Source: Cylindrodendrum hubeiense (Eukaryota > Ascomycota > Sordariomycetes > Hypocreales > Nectriaceae). Taken from it: a stretch of 64,000 nucleotides of DNA. The notes beneath the pieces were generated by a model, which saw only the letters and a program-made list of their open reading frames with translations, did no database searches and was not told the DNA's origin. The position numbers and the translations under genes were made by a program. Location: the NCBI GenBank assembly GCA_014621425.1, contig JAANBB010000001.1:1-64000 (forward strand), read 5' to 3'. Below are positions 20,786 through 32,122 of the stretch, in pieces. The number at the start of each line of letters is the position of its first letter. The first letter of the stretch is position 1.

Positions 20786-22313
20786 ATGGCGCAAAGACGA
20801 ACTGATCAGGATGTTCTGTCAAAGAAGGACAACGAGAGCGATAACGACCTCTCCATTAGAGATCCTGTCAACGATGACTCTACCACCCACAGCAGCGATC
20901 AAATTCTGGTTCTCCATCCAGCACCTCGAGCTCGCGGATGGCAGCGACTACTTTGCAGCCCGTTCACGATCGCTAGCTTGACTCTTTTCTTCACTCTCAT
21001 GGCCCTCTTATGGCCCGGTCAGCGGCCAATCCATCCTACTAATTACACGGAGCGCACAAGGCGGGTGCTCTCGTCAACACCGTAAGTAACTGCCGATACG
21101 GCATTTCTCCCCACTTCATTTATGCATCAATAACCAGAAGAAAAAAGCCTTATCGATGGTCACAATGATTTGCCATTAATGCTGCGGATCGAGTTGCATA
21201 ACCGCATCTACAACGGTCTCTTCGACTTTTCCAAAAGGTTGTTGGGTCATACCGACTTGAAGAGGATGAGGCAAGGCATGGTTGGTGGCCAATTCTGGAG
21301 TGTTCATCGACTGCGACGAGAAGCAGACGACTTTTGATACTCCCTCGGTCAGTTTTTTCCCGCTATCCTTCCAGCCGTATGCGAAACTGACGTATTCTCT
21401 GAAGTGGACCATCAGAGATACGCTCGAGCAAATCGATGTCACTCGCCGCTTCATCAGCGAGCACCCAAGGGACCTCAAATATTGTGATACGGCAACTTGC
21501 GTTCGGAAGGCATTCAAATCTGGCCACATTGCAAGCATGATTGGTATTGAGGGCGGCCATCAAGTCGGGAGTAGCATCGCCACCATACGACAGATGTACG
21601 AGCTCGGGGCCCGATACATGACGCTCACACATAACTGCGATAACGCCTTTGCAACTGCCGCGTCCACTATCGCTGCCGACCCCAAACGTCATGACGAGGG
21701 ATTGACCAATCTTGGAATCATAGCTGTGAGATATATGAATCGCATGGGGATGATGGTCGATCTCTCCCATGTCTCGCACCAGACTATGCGGGATGTGCTA
21801 AGCGTTACTCGCGCCCCTGTCATATTCTCACACTCTGGGGCATACGGCGTCTCGGCCCATCTCCGCAACGTTCCAAATGATGTGCTTTCGTCATTGAATC
21901 AGAACGGCGGCATTGACATGGTAGTGTCCGTTAAGGAGTTCCTCAGCATCAAAAGCCCAGAGCAGGCCAGTATATACGACGTTGTCGACCACGTTCTGTT
22001 CATTGCTGAGGCATGCGGCTGGGAGTGCGTGGGCATTGGGAGTGATTTCTTCGGAGCGGCTCTTGCGCCCATTGGGTTGGAGGATGTGTCCAAGTTTCCG
22101 AGCTTGATTGAGCTCCTAATGCAGCAAGGCGTGACGGATGAGCAGATTCGCATGCTGGTTGGAGACAACATCCTTCGGGTTTGGGCGGCCGTCGAGAAGC
22201 GCGCCTCGGAGATTCAGGAGTCAGGAGAAAAGCCAGCTGAGGAAGAATACGAGGAAAGATATTGGACTGAAGGACTTCCAGGTGATCCTCATATGTTTAG
22301 GCGAGGTAGTTAG
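20786..22313 (+). CDS. Membrane dipeptidase (peptidase M19), frameshifted
   Basis: Exon 1 (20786-21081) has an Asp/Ser-rich cytosolic start and one membrane anchor ([17 protein letters not shown]). Exon 2 begins near 21148 with [18 protein letters not shown]. The renal-dipeptidase zinc ligands are all present: [19 protein letters not shown] and FSHSGAYG, followed by GIGSDFFG. The enzyme cleaves dipeptides, often with dehydro or D residues, and the anchor would place it at a membrane. Near 21302 the frame breaks: GGQFWSV is followed by FIDCDEK in the next frame, as if two bases were lost. A 57-bp intron after FDTPS is in frame and was probably spliced. The exon 2 acceptor AAAAAAG is poor. The gene is either inactive or carries a sequence error. 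Confidence 0.75.
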
Positions 22314-23269
22314 AAAAGCATGGATGGCGGGTGATGAAATCATTCATTGCCAGTAATTCATGCATCAGCTCTCAACACAGAAACTAGCAGCTATAATCAG
22401 GACAGTAGAAACACGACAACGACCTTAATGAACAGGTTTCCATAGACGAAAACAATAGATCAGATGCATCTGCAATGAATAGGTCGCGATGAAAAATGAT
22501 CGCTTGCTAGCCCGTTCGGTACTATTCCCTACTCCGGTCTAGGGTAGGTCGACTAATCTGTTACAGGGGGTCGTCACAATAGGTCTGGACTCAGAGAGAT
22601 GCATCGGTGGTCAATTCAAGCTGCTAGCAGTATCCGCACAGCTAAATACAGTGGTGGCATTCCCATCAGCCCTAACCGGCCCCATCTGATAGTCCGGCAT
22701 CGGGCTTGATGCTTCGTGGGTCCCCCACGTGACCTTGTGGCCCGCAACATAATCCATCATTCTCCGAGAAAGTATGAAATAAGAATACTATGGGCTTATC
22801 GACAACTAATTAAGCTCCCAAGACTAGAATTCTCGTAGTAAACTCGCATGTGAGGTTGTTTAACAGACAATTAGAGTAATTAGGCCCAAGCTACTGCTAA
22901 CTATTTATTCGACCTCAAATAATTCCGCACTTAAATCTTGATAAACCTTTATATTAATCAGTTTTGTCTCGTTGGCCAAGCAATTGGATCCAAAGTAGCA
23001 GACCCCAGCAGTGAATAGTGTCAGCTCTTCAACAAGATAGAACTACTGTGCCAGAAATGTGCTCGTACTTCCCAGACATTAAGGTTCACCTGTCGCGTGA
23101 GGAGCATTCTAGACTCGATGTCACAGAGAAAACATAGGACTGATATGTTAATGAATGTCTCTTTACCTTATTCCCACAGCAAGCCACTGCGTCTCAACTT
23201 TTCAGAAACGCCAGTGCCTATTTTTGAACGATACACCACCCTGTCAAATCATGCGGCCGCAACACCCTC
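22314..23269. other. Intergenic region, nothing recognised
   Basis: Lies between the 3' ends of the dipeptidase (plus) and the methyltransferase (minus). The sequence is moderately AT-rich with no long frame, repeat or RNA gene that I could support. Confidence 0.4.
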
Positions 23270-24665
23270 TCAGCCCTCAACCGACGGTCTTTGCCCCATC
23301 CAGAAGTAGTACTTCTCATAGGAATGAATGCTAGGATCATCGAGATCCTTCCTAGCCGCGGCTAGGAAAAGCTCAATTTCGACTGGATCTAGAATCTTTC
23401 GCAACGGCTTCGCAGCCATAGCTCCAAACATGTCGCTGACAGCCGTCTTACAGTACAGTCCGATAAGGCGCTTTTTCTTGTCCTATTGTTTCGAGTGGTT
23501 GTTAGTTAAGCCAACTTGCGTTTGGATGATGTATCTCACCTTTGGCCATGTTCCAATGGGTACTTTCAGTACTTTGCATTCAATATTCACGAATCCGGCC
23601 TTTTCCAAAGGCGCTCGGAGATTCTCGCCTGCTCGAAACTTCATTCCAAATTCTTTCACAGCTCTCTCTGCCGTGTCGAAGAATTTAGACAGGGGGGCGT
23701 CAGGGGTCATAGACCCGTCATCGCAGTTGGCTCGCGCGTCGAGTTCTTGGATCTCAATCCAGCCACCGGGCTTAATATGTCTAAATTGCCATTAGCATGT
23801 ATTCCGGTACCCTGATCGAGCTAAGCAGAGGCTATCATTGCGTGTGCGTGCAGTCGCGAATTGGAAATCATCTAGTCACTCACTCATAGGCCTGGCGGAG
23901 GACTTTGACCTCATCTTTCAGCCAAGGGCTTATGCAGCGCATGTGCACCAAGTCCCAATCATCACCATGCGTCCAATCGTCCTCGATATCATCAACGAGG
24001 AACCTCAAGTTGGGCGGAACCCATAATGGCTGAATAGGGCTCAGGTCCACACCAAGTACGGAGGCGCCGGGGAATTTATCGGCGACTTTCAGTGGTCAGC
24101 TCCCAAGATCTTCAGCAGATATTGTGAGCTAGGCAGCTTACTGTCCACGGCCCAGATTCCGGTGCCGGTAGCTAGGTCGATAATCTTCCCAGGATTGCCA
24201 GTGATTGGAGCGAAAAATAATTTGCCACTGTAGTGAAGGCGTCAGTAGGCCAGCAATGAAAGTTGACTATGAAGGAGACGCACTCGGTAAGCTCGAGCAT
24301 CATGGCATGCTTCATGTCATCACGGTTCTGCTCAGCGTCGTCATTTGGAATTGGGTACCTGCAAAGGTGTTAGAAAAATGTCATTCTTATTTTTGGTTGT
24401 ATTCCCTACGTTCCATGGCGATATTGGTGATACTGTATGTGGGTCAGCTCATTTCCTTGTCACGAACGCTTCTCTTGGCAGTTATTCTATTTACCCGTCT
24501 GCCATTTTCGTAGGCGTGCTGGTAGACGCTCGAGGTCAAGCTAGCAGAGCTAGAGGCCACAGAGCTGGCGTCATAATCCGAAGTCGCAAAGTCATCTTCT
24601 TCCTCGACGTGTTCGCCGGGTGCGATGGCCTCGATTGCGCCGGGGGCGGTACTTGGTTCAGCCAT
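23270..24665 (-). CDS. LaeA-like SAM-dependent methyltransferase, 336 aa
   Basis: Seven exons: 24665-24495, 24432-24410, 24358-24284, 24227-24142, 24085-23884, 23780-23540, 23482-23270. The frame closes exactly at 336 residues. The second exon is a 23-bp microexon that restores the conserved ENGRR-YHQYRHGT-YPIPNDDAEQ text. The SAM-binding core is clear: IIDLATGTGIWAVDIADKFP, then VLGVDLSPIQPLWVPPNLRF and WIEIQELD. This group includes LaeA, the nuclear regulator of secondary metabolism, and many small-molecule or cluster-associated methyltransferases, so the global LaeA role should not be assumed. The N-terminus is an acidic, Ser-rich stretch. Confidence 0.88.
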
Positions 24666-25978
24666 GTCGGGTTTGAGACTCCAGACAGTTGGAGAGATTT
24701 GGGGAATCAGGAATGCCGCGACTTTTCTACTGATCCATCTGCGGGGTTCGTAACTCCACCTCACAGGCTAATCGCACCATTACTACGTGTCGCGAGCTCA
24801 GGCCAGGGGTTGCACCTCGCTACCGTTCCCTACTGTAAACCCCTGTCTTATTGGCTACTAGGCTATATGGACCCGATGTTGTCGCAACCTGCAACTCTAA
24901 CCAGGCAGTTCCGCTGCGGGCCGGCTCTGATCCTGACCGCCGCTGCCGCCCGGACGCTACCGGGAGGGTCCCGCGGCGAATCGAACACTAGTCTCCTCGC
25001 TTGCGTCGATTCTAATGCCGGTTGTAACGTGGAATGGTGTGAAGCCCCACCTTGTGCTTCGAATCATCTTCGATCGGTCGCCTCCTCTATTTGCTACAAT
25101 TGGTCAGGAAGCTTGTTGAACGTAGCCCCATTGGTAATACAAGACTTCAATTGGGAAGGGATCGAGGAGATACCGCAATTTATAACCACCCGAGTGCTTC
25201 CGTGCAGCCTGGATGTTGTGGGCTGTGGCGAGACAGGCGAATTAGCCGTGTGTAAGCTGCCAGCGCTAACAGGCAGCTTCTCGCTCAGCTTCTACTAATT
25301 TCTCGTGCAGGGCTTTGTGTTTCCTCTATCGAATCTAGACCCAGTCCTAACCTGTAAATCACATTAGCGTTAACGGTTAGCGTCTGCTTTTTCAAATCCT
25401 ATTTGTTAGTGGTGTTACTAGCGCTGTTGGCGACGATGCATGTTCACCGACGCCAGGTGCTGTCATTCACGAGCCTAGAGTCTTCAGACACTTCGATAGA
25501 TCAAGGTTCGCTCTAACGGCTTTTTCTGTGCTGTAAAGCTTTATAATCTTTTGGTTAGCGAGCCAATCCTTGTATTTTTCGTCCCGTCTTTTGTTCCTCT
25601 AGGAGCTTCCATTTCCAAAATGATCATCTGGGACTACGTTATCGGGAGGTAGTGCGGGATAGGGCTTCGGAATCGGCTCTCATGGAAATAACGCAGCAGG
25701 GATCAGGCATGCTAGCACAGTCCTAGAAACCCTCATTTCAGTGACTTAAAAACTCCTCATACGAGATATACCCATGCCATATTGTTATCCATGCAGTCCA
25801 CGAGCCATAACTATATCATTCCGTCTTCAGAATAGATGAATAATTCTAGAGATCACACGCACCGGTTGAATTTAATTTAGGATAATATAGATTATTAGAG
25901 CACTGTCTAGTGATGGGTTTGATGCAAACCTCATCTGAATAAAGAATCTACATCTGAAGCTATAAAGTTAAAAAAAGA
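24666..25978. other. Intergenic region, nothing recognised
   Basis: Between the start of the methyltransferase gene and the end of the NB-ARC-TPR gene. The part at 24830-25290 is GC-richer and gives a long plus-strand frame, but that frame runs on antisense through the methyltransferase and has no protein-like pattern. The last 250 bp are AT-rich, as expected for a 3' flank. Confidence 0.35.
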
Positions 25979-28366
25979 TTATTTCCACTGCTTTAGAACC
26001 CTGTCAGATAACTTCGTGCTAGGATGATCATCCCCTAAGACCAAGCGTTGCTGTTGTAAGCACTCCTTCATTAAACGCAGAGCCGTATTAACCTCTCCTA
26101 GTGTATGCCAAACAATAGCTAGCGTGTGAGATGCACTCAAGGTCATTGAGTGGGTTGCCCCAAGAACCTTCCGCCCAAGTTCTAGCGACTTAACTAGAAG
26201 ATCCTTCGCTTTGGCGGACTGGCCCTGCAACCTATAGGTGCGCGCTAACATCACCATACTATTTATCGTACTTGAATGTCTTTCCCCGAAAACCTCATAG
26301 CAAAGCACTCGTGCTTCTTCTATGGTCCTCTCTGCCTCCTTCAATCTGCCCTGACTATTATATAGAGTCCCTAGCTCTATCATGGCGCGCACTGTATCCG
26401 GATCCTTCTTTCCAAAAATCTCCAAGAGAACATTCAACCCGTTGACATACATTTCCTCCGCCTCGCTAAGTCGATCTTGCATCACATATGCTTTCCCTAG
26501 GCATATCAGACTCGTAGCTGTACCTTTATGACTGTGTCCAGTAACTTCTATTTGAAGTTCTAATGCTTCAGTGAGTATCTTCTGAGATTTTCCATAACGG
26601 CCCTGGCACATAAATATCATTCCAAGTCTATTGAGACACGATATTGTACTCGGACTCTTGTTCCCAAGAACTTCAAGATGCAGCTCAAATGCTTTAATCT
26701 GGATTTTCTCGGCCTCGTTGTACCTGCATTGGCTGTAGAATGACGTGGCGAGATTTGACATGCTTCGAGCCGTATCTGGGTGTTGCTCCCCGAGAACCTT
26801 CTTTCGTAGAGTCAATCCTCTTCTGTTAATTGCTTCACTTTCAGTCCACCTACAACGTTGATCAAGATAATCTGAAACTTTGTCAAGGAAGTCGCATACT
26901 TGAATCTCCTTCCCACTCGTCTCCGCCCATTTCGCCACCTGTACAGCATGAGCTATGTATTTTTCACATTGTGCCCATGTACTTGGTGTTGGAATCGGAA
27001 ATAGGTCTGTGATAGTTTGCCGAGCAATGTTCGAGTAGTACGATTGATCTTTCTCCTTGAAGTGGTCTCTCTCCACAGTTCTGCCATCTCGTTCAGGCGA
27101 TGGATTTCTCACACCTAATCCATATCGTGCTGCCTCCTGCACAAGTTTGTGTATTTCGTAGCTTCGACTACCATCTGCCACCCTACAGATGCTGACGAAG
27201 GAGAATTCTTTGAGGCGTGTTATGGCTCCCATAATTTCGCGATTATTTGATTCCTTCCCAACTTCCCTGTCACAGGAAGTGGCGGCAGCATTGATAATCT
27301 CAAGCGAAATGCCTTGGGTGTCTAGGTACGCAATGACGTGAAGGATTCTGTACGCCAGCTTGCTTTCCCGCCAGATCCGCTCAATTGAGATATTCAGAGT
27401 TCCCAGTACACTATCAGAAATGTCAGGTTTTCGATGTCGATCAAATTCAGCGTCGGTTAAGAGTTCTAGTCGCTCTTTTTCATGGAGAATCATGGACAAG
27501 TACTCCCCCGCGAGTGCTGAGGTTCTCCGCATATAGGCACCCGCTCGTGAGATTGCTAGCGGAAGGTTCTGAAGCTCCGCTAGTAGAAGATCAACATCTT
27601 TGTCCTCTTCGCCAGTCTCTTGGTTTCGTGTTAGTGCGAGGAGAGACTCTGCCTCATCGGGTGTCATGCAGGTAACCTCGATACCGCGGCGTGGACTAAC
27701 AAGCGGCCCTACAATATGACCGTCACGACTAGTCCAAAGGACTGTCCCAGCAATTCCACGAGGCACGAATTGATGCAGTTTCTTTGAGTCGCCTGCCGGT
27801 TGCCCCACCCCGAAAATCGTCAGGTCATCGGCGTTATCAAGGACAAGCAGCCATTGTGGCTCAGCCTCGATGCGGCTGCACACTGCTTTGAGCAATTCCT
27901 CTCCAGCGAGGTTACCGTTCACGTCGAGGTGGGCTGCAATAGTTTTGTAGTCATGTATGAAGGTCGCTTCGCTATCGGCGTGAACCCAAAAGACGGAACA
28001 GGCGGCGTCTTCACATCGTCGGTACGTGTAATTGAGAGCGATCTGCGTTTTCCTGTGTCGGTTAGCAGGCAACTGAGGAACCCGATTTAGAGGAACCCAC
28101 CCAGATCCGCCTAAGCCCCAGAGAGCGGCACTACAGCCCAGGGTTGATGGGAGAAGCCCGTCGAGTTTCTCCACCAGGCGGGATCGGCAGATGACATCCT
28201 CGTTCCTCGGGTACGGGATGATGCGGACGGCGGTGCGGGTCGGTGGGGGGTGCAGATGGAAGTGTTTGTCACCCTGATCAATGATGGCATGGTCGCCAAT
28301 TTGGTTGTTGGAGACGACGCGTTGCTGTGCTGACTGCTCTGTCGCGCCTGTGGTGTTGTACTCCAT
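25979..28366 (-). CDS. NB-ARC-TPR receptor with N-terminal amyloid-type motif, 779 aa
   Basis: Exons 28366-28101 and 28052-25979. The 48-bp intron (GTGGGT ... GACACAG) is in frame and its removal restores Walker A as GLGGSGKTQIA, so it must be spliced. I chose the Met of MEYNTTGATEQ; the frame extends to 28477. Order: residues 20-36 hold NNQIGDHAIIDQGDKHF, then AVRIIPYPRNEDVICR; NB-ARC with Walker B WLLVLDNADD, GTVLWTSRDG and LPLAISRAGAYMRR; a winged-helix-like region; and about seven TPRs of the kinesin-light-chain type with ALGE/GxxHPDT spacing. This is a fungal NLR analogue. It lacks an effector domain. The divergent PNP gene 245 bp away ends in a matching motif, so the two probably work as receptor and effector. 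High TPR similarity suggests repeat exchange. Confidence 0.88.
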   Translation of the reverse strand: MEYNTTGATEQSAQQRVVSNNQIGDHAIIDQGDKHFHLHPPPTRTAVRIIPYPRNEDVICRSRLVEKLDGLLPSTLGCSAALWGLGGSGWVPLNRVPQLPANRHRKTQIALNYTYRRCEDAACSVFWVHADSEATFIHDYKTIAAHLDVNGNLAGEELLKAVCSRIEAEPQWLLVLDNADDLTIFGVGQPAGDSKKLHQFVPRGIAGTVLWTSRDGHIVGPLVSPRRGIEVTCMTPDEAESLLALTRNQETGEEDKDVDLLLAELQNLPLAISRAGAYMRRTSALAGEYLSMILHEKERLELLTDAEFDRHRKPDISDSVLGTLNISIERIWRESKLAYRILHVIAYLDTQGISLEIINAAATSCDREVGKESNNREIMGAITRLKEFSFVSICRVADGSRSYEIHKLVQEAARYGLGVRNPSPERDGRTVERDHFKEKDQSYYSNIARQTITDLFPIPTPSTWAQCEKYIAHAVQVAKWAETSGKEIQVCDFLDKVSDYLDQRCRWTESEAINRRGLTLRKKVLGEQHPDTARSMSNLATSFYSQCRYNEAEKIQIKAFELHLEVLGNKSPSTISCLNRLGMIFMCQGRYGKSQKILTEALELQIEVTGHSHKGTATSLICLGKAYVMQDRLSEAEEMYVNGLNVLLEIFGKKDPDTVRAMIELGTLYNSQGRLKEAERTIEEARVLCYEVFGERHSSTINSMVMLARTYRLQGQSAKAKDLLVKSLELGRKVLGATHSMTLSASHTLAIVWHTLGEVNTALRLMKECLQQQRLVLGDDHPSTKLSDRVLKQWK
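28259..28309 (-). other. Amyloid-type motif at receptor N-terminus
   Basis: Encodes NNQIGDHAIIDQGDKHF. It shares G-x5-I-x-Q-G-D with the C-terminus of the neighbouring PNP protein (29801-29836). Motif pairs of this sort pass an amyloid fold from receptor to effector in known fungal systems; here it is inferred. Confidence 0.5.
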
Positions 28367-28610
28367 CCTGTCTGTGGTGTGGTATTCCACCCTGTTCGTG
28401 GTGTTGCGAAGACTGACCCAAAATTCAGTTGGGCTGAATTGATCAAAAAGACACAGCCTCGTTCGCGCACAGCACACGTGAGGCAGCCAGCACTGCAGCC
28501 TGACCCCTCATTCCAAACGAAAAAAATATCTCTACACATGACTGAGGCCTCCGGCGTGTTTTGTCTTCAACCGGCCTCCCACGACATTCTGTTGTGCAGC
28601 CATCGTCGGT
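28367..28610. promoter_or_regulatory. Short divergent promoter of the NB-ARC-TPR / PNP pair
   Basis: Only about 240 bp separate the two divergent starts, so the genes probably share control. The segment next to the receptor holds an imperfect repeat of about 27 bp (TGTGGTGTTGTACTCCATCC and TGTGGTGTGGTATTCCACCC near 28350-28392). The receptor frame stays open here, so part could be coding. Confidence 0.45.
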
Positions 28611-29860
28611 ATGGCGTCCCCAGGTAGACCCACTGTTCGCGACGAATTTCACATTGCAATCATTTGTGCTCTACCAATCGAGGCCGATGCCATCACACTA
28701 CTCTTCGATCACCTCTGGGACGACGATGACAATCCTTATGGTCGGACACCCGGGGACACAAATACCTATACCACGGGTCGCATCGGGCTGCACAATGTTG
28801 TTCTCTTCGTTCTTCCGAATATGGGCATTAGTGGTGCGGCTGCAGCAACTGTCGGCTTGAGATCAAGTTACAGAAGCCTCGAACTCGCTTTGCTTGTTGG
28901 AATTTGTGGGGGCGTTCCCAAAATCGCTGGAGATGATGCCTTCCTGGGCGACGTCGTGGTTAGCAAGACCATCGTCCAGTACGACTATGGTAGGCAGTAC
29001 CCCGGGAACTTTGCTATGAAGAAAACTGTCGAGGACAGCCTTGGGAGAGCAAATAAAGATATTCGAAGTCTACTTGCGAGCTTTGAGACAAGACGCGGTA
29101 TGAAGCTGCTTCAGACCAAGGCTACAGAACATCTCAAGCGTCTCCAAAAGGCAGCCGCAACCAACAATCTTCAGAGCGGGGGAAGACGCAGGCGAAAGCA
29201 ACCGGATTATGTATACCCTGGCATAGCCGAAGACAAATTGTACCCTCCAGAGTACACCCACGTGCACCGGGAGTCGTGTGAATTATGTCTTGGTGGCTCG
29301 GGGGACTTCTGTTTATTAGCTTCCAAGGCGTCTTGCGCCGACACAAAGTGCGACGAGGCAAAGCTGGTTACGAGGGAGTTCCCTTTCGAAGACGGCGAGA
29401 GTTACATCCCAGAGATTTTTATCGGAAACATAGGCTCAGGTAACGCTGTCATGAAGTCTGGGCAAGACCGGGATCGAATTGCCGCCACACACGATCTGAT
29501 TGCATTTGAGATGGAGGGTGCTGGAGCCTGGGATGAAGTCCCCTGCATCGTGATCAAAGGCATTTGCGATTACGCAGACAGTCACAAGAATAAGATATGG
29601 CAAGATTTTGCGGCAGCAACTGCCGCATCTGTAGCAAAAGCTGTCCTCGAGCGATACGTCGTGAATGACGAGGCCCTAGCTCAAGCTCGAGGCCTCAAGG
29701 CTCCGACGAGCGGTAAGAATTAAACCCACATTATAAGTTCCATCGCTCACACACAGCAGATCCACGGCAAGGGAATGGTGGTCGAAGTGTTTCGGGGAAT
29801 TCATTTGGGAACAATGTCCGGATCAATCAAGGTGACACGTGGGGGAATGTAACATTTTGA
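28611..29860 (+). CDS. PNP/UDP-domain effector with C-terminal amyloid-type motif, 401 aa
   Basis: Exon 1 28611-29712, intron 29713-29756 (GTAAGA ... ACACAG), exon 2 29757-29860. Exon 1 encodes a full PNP_UDP_1 domain: AIICALPIEADAITLLFD, LLVGICGGVPKIAG, LGDVVVSKTIVQYDYGRQYP, a Cys-rich insertion (CELCLGGSGDFC ... CADTKC), FEMEGAGAWDEVP and IKGICDYADSHKNKIWQ. Without splicing the frame ends after TSGKN. The short exon 2 adds about 34 residues rich in Gly/Asn, with NSFGNNVRINQGDTWGNVTF at the very end. That motif matches the N-terminus of the divergent receptor. An alternative acceptor three bases on (CAGCAG) changes one residue only. The likely role is nucleoside/nucleotide cleavage once assembled by the receptor; this is inference from architecture. 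Confidence 0.88.
29801..29836 (+). other. Amyloid-type motif at effector C-terminus
   Basis: Encodes SFGNNVRINQGD, which aligns with QIGDHAIIDQGD of the receptor: G, a polar pair, I and Q-G-D at fixed spacing. It sits in a separate short exon that would be missed if the intron were read through. Confidence 0.5.
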
Positions 29861-29880
29861 TACATCTATGATCCGTCCTT

Positions 29881-31268
29881 TTAGCTAGACAACCGTTGCA
29901 TCTCCAATCTAGTAGTATCCATGCGATGTTTGGTTGTCCAGGCGTTGCTCAAATTCTGCTGCCAAAAATACCACAACACACAGGTGATTAACGTCACCGG
30001 AATGGCAAAAGCCCAGTACACCCAGATTTTGCTCGACATTGTCCAGCCGCCGCCCGCATCGTACGAGAAGAACGATGTGCTGAAGATGGCAGAGATGAAC
30101 GTGGCTGGCAGAAATGCCAGGGTGAGAAAAGCAATCGTCTTCATCGCTGCGCTGTCCGACTGCGTCGCGCGGCCGATCTCCAGCGAGATGCCTGCGTCGT
30201 ATTCGGCGACGACGTTGAAGGCCAGCTGGATCTCATTCTGCAGGCGTTCTTTGTTTGAGGATGCTCTGCACCGCAGGGCCTCGAACATTTGCTCGAAAAA
30301 CAGCAGTCGTTCGTGGATGTTTCGGTAGGCGGCTTTACTCGGGAGCGTCCTGGAGCCATCCTGCATGAAGGCTGTGTGCTGCTGCAACACGCTCCCCGTG
30401 GTTTTAATCGTCAGGTCTAGCGTTTCCGAGACGTGGATTATATGCCTCGCGAGGTCGTGGAGGTAAGCATAGTTTGGAGTTGGCGATGCAGTTGTCACCC
30501 TGCGCTTCTCTGCGTTCCGGACATGGGTGCGCGTGGTCCACACGGCCTCGTCCTGGAGACCGACGACTTCCTCGATGAGTTGAATGTAGATCCAATATGG
30601 GTCAGCGAGATGCTGTTTGCTGGGAGTTTCTAGTAGTGGAACGGGCATTTTTGCTTTCAACGCCGGCGGGGCATCCATCATGAGGACGATGGTCTGTTGG
30701 GTGGCAGCGAGCCATCGGACGAAAATGTTCAGCTTGTACCACTGATGCTGGGCTTTGTTGTCGACCAGCTTCACGAGGAAACGAGTCCAGGTGTCTGGTT
30801 TGCGTCAGCGATGCCTCTCGTTCCCAGCAGGGTTCGTACTAATCTCTGTTAAGCCTCCACTATCACCGCTTGTAGTCTCGCAGCCGAAATAGCCATTCGA
30901 CTTCCGACAAAACGTGGTCCACCACAGCGCAGGCATGCGAAAGGTCTCGGTGAAGGCTTTCCGACACGAGGGGCATTCCCGCACCGTGTTCGCATTCGCG
31001 AAGCTGTTCCATGGTTAGATTTCTGTATCAGCGCGCGCAAGTCTGGCAACTCACAGAATGACGATATCCGCGTCCAAGGGCGGTATGGCGGGGCACTTTG
31101 TCGGCTGCGCTCCAGGCTGCCACACGTTTTCATCTGACAGAATCAGCGTCGCATTCTCCTTGGCAGCTCGCGATGCTTACTTTTTCTCCATGAGAAGGAG
31201 GAGCGCTCTGCGCAGCATTCGTCGGGTCGGTAATCGGCCAAGGATCGAGACTCTGCCACGGATCCCAT
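29881..31268 (-). CDS. CorA-like two-helix membrane protein, 405 aa
   Basis: Exons 31268-31181, 31133-31055, 31003-30867, 30794-29881; the frame closes at 405 residues. The N-terminal part runs MGSVAESRSLADYRP to RECPSCRKAFTETF and RKSNGYFGCETTS. The middle is a long helical region (DLARHIIHVSETLDLTI, RNIHERLLFFEQMFEALR, NEIQLAFNVVAEYDAG). It ends in two membrane helices (MKTIAFLTLAFLPATFISAIF and IWVYWAFAIPVTLITCVLWYF). This is the layout of fungal CorA/ZntB-like proteins. The canonical GMN loop is replaced by STSFFSYDAGGG, so magnesium transport cannot be assumed; related proteins often lie among NLR and HET genes. The 3' end faces the PNP gene only 20 bp away. Confidence 0.82.
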
Positions 31269-32122
31269 GTTGTTTGTAGCTTGGACGATTCGAATTGGCG
31301 AGTTGCTCAGTGCCTGGAGTGCTTCAGCCACATCGCCTTAGCCCGTGGTTATGCAATAAATCGGCTAAACGGCTGTGCACCTTATGTGCGCCCAATTGCT
31401 CAGCCACATTGCCTTTCGACAAACACCATTGCAGCCTGGATGGTGATATTTAGAATAGTGGTTTCAACTTTGAAATCACGGTTACGAAATGGCTTCATCT
31501 ATTTCAATAATATTACTGGTAATTCTTACACATCCATGTCGCCATTTATCATGTGATAAGAACTTGGCCGTGCCCTCTTGATCGCCGTGTAACAGACCCA
31601 GAAACAACTATACCTTCGCGCCATGTGCTCCTGTCATTGGCTGGGGCATCGTTGAGAAATGCAATCAAGACCGCTTCATTCGAGGATCCTTCCAGCTTAT
31701 AGGATCCTTTTTACTGCCTCCAGCAAGCCCACTGTTTGTGATGGACCGAGTGAAAACGCGTGTGAGAGTTTGAGTGGAGAACAGTGAGGATAATTGCGGC
31801 GTGGAAATCTCCACTCCAAAACGGCTGGACTACAGGAGTACTGATTCGATTCAGCCTTCGTCCACGTAGCGCATGTGCCTCGTCCACTTTCCCCGGATTT
31901 CAACCCCACCACTACAGCGCGGTTCCATGATTTGGTTCCTTGAATTACGACTTTTTTCGCGGGCCATTCGCTCTTGATGGATCCTGACTGCTGTATTCTT
32001 TCACACTGCAACGCAGGTTCTCATTCCTCACAGTTATACCAAGGCGACTTTTATTAAGGTGACTATTAAGTGTTTTACTTGCCTATGAACTCTATCATAT
32101 ATGGTTATTACTATAGCTTGTA
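31269..32122. other. Intergenic region, nothing recognised
   Basis: About 850 bp between the CorA-like gene start and the end of the adhesin gene. A minus-strand frame at 31697-32011 has no protein-like pattern. No repeats were noticed. Confidence 0.4.

Noticed and set aside
24345..25298. 317-codon plus-strand ORF
   Set aside because: It runs antisense across exons of the methyltransferase and has no protein-like composition; it is a shadow frame.
30849..31133. Separate small minus-strand ORF in front of the CorA-like gene
   Set aside because: The region is explained by exons 2 and 3 of the CorA-like gene in other frames, with good splice sites.
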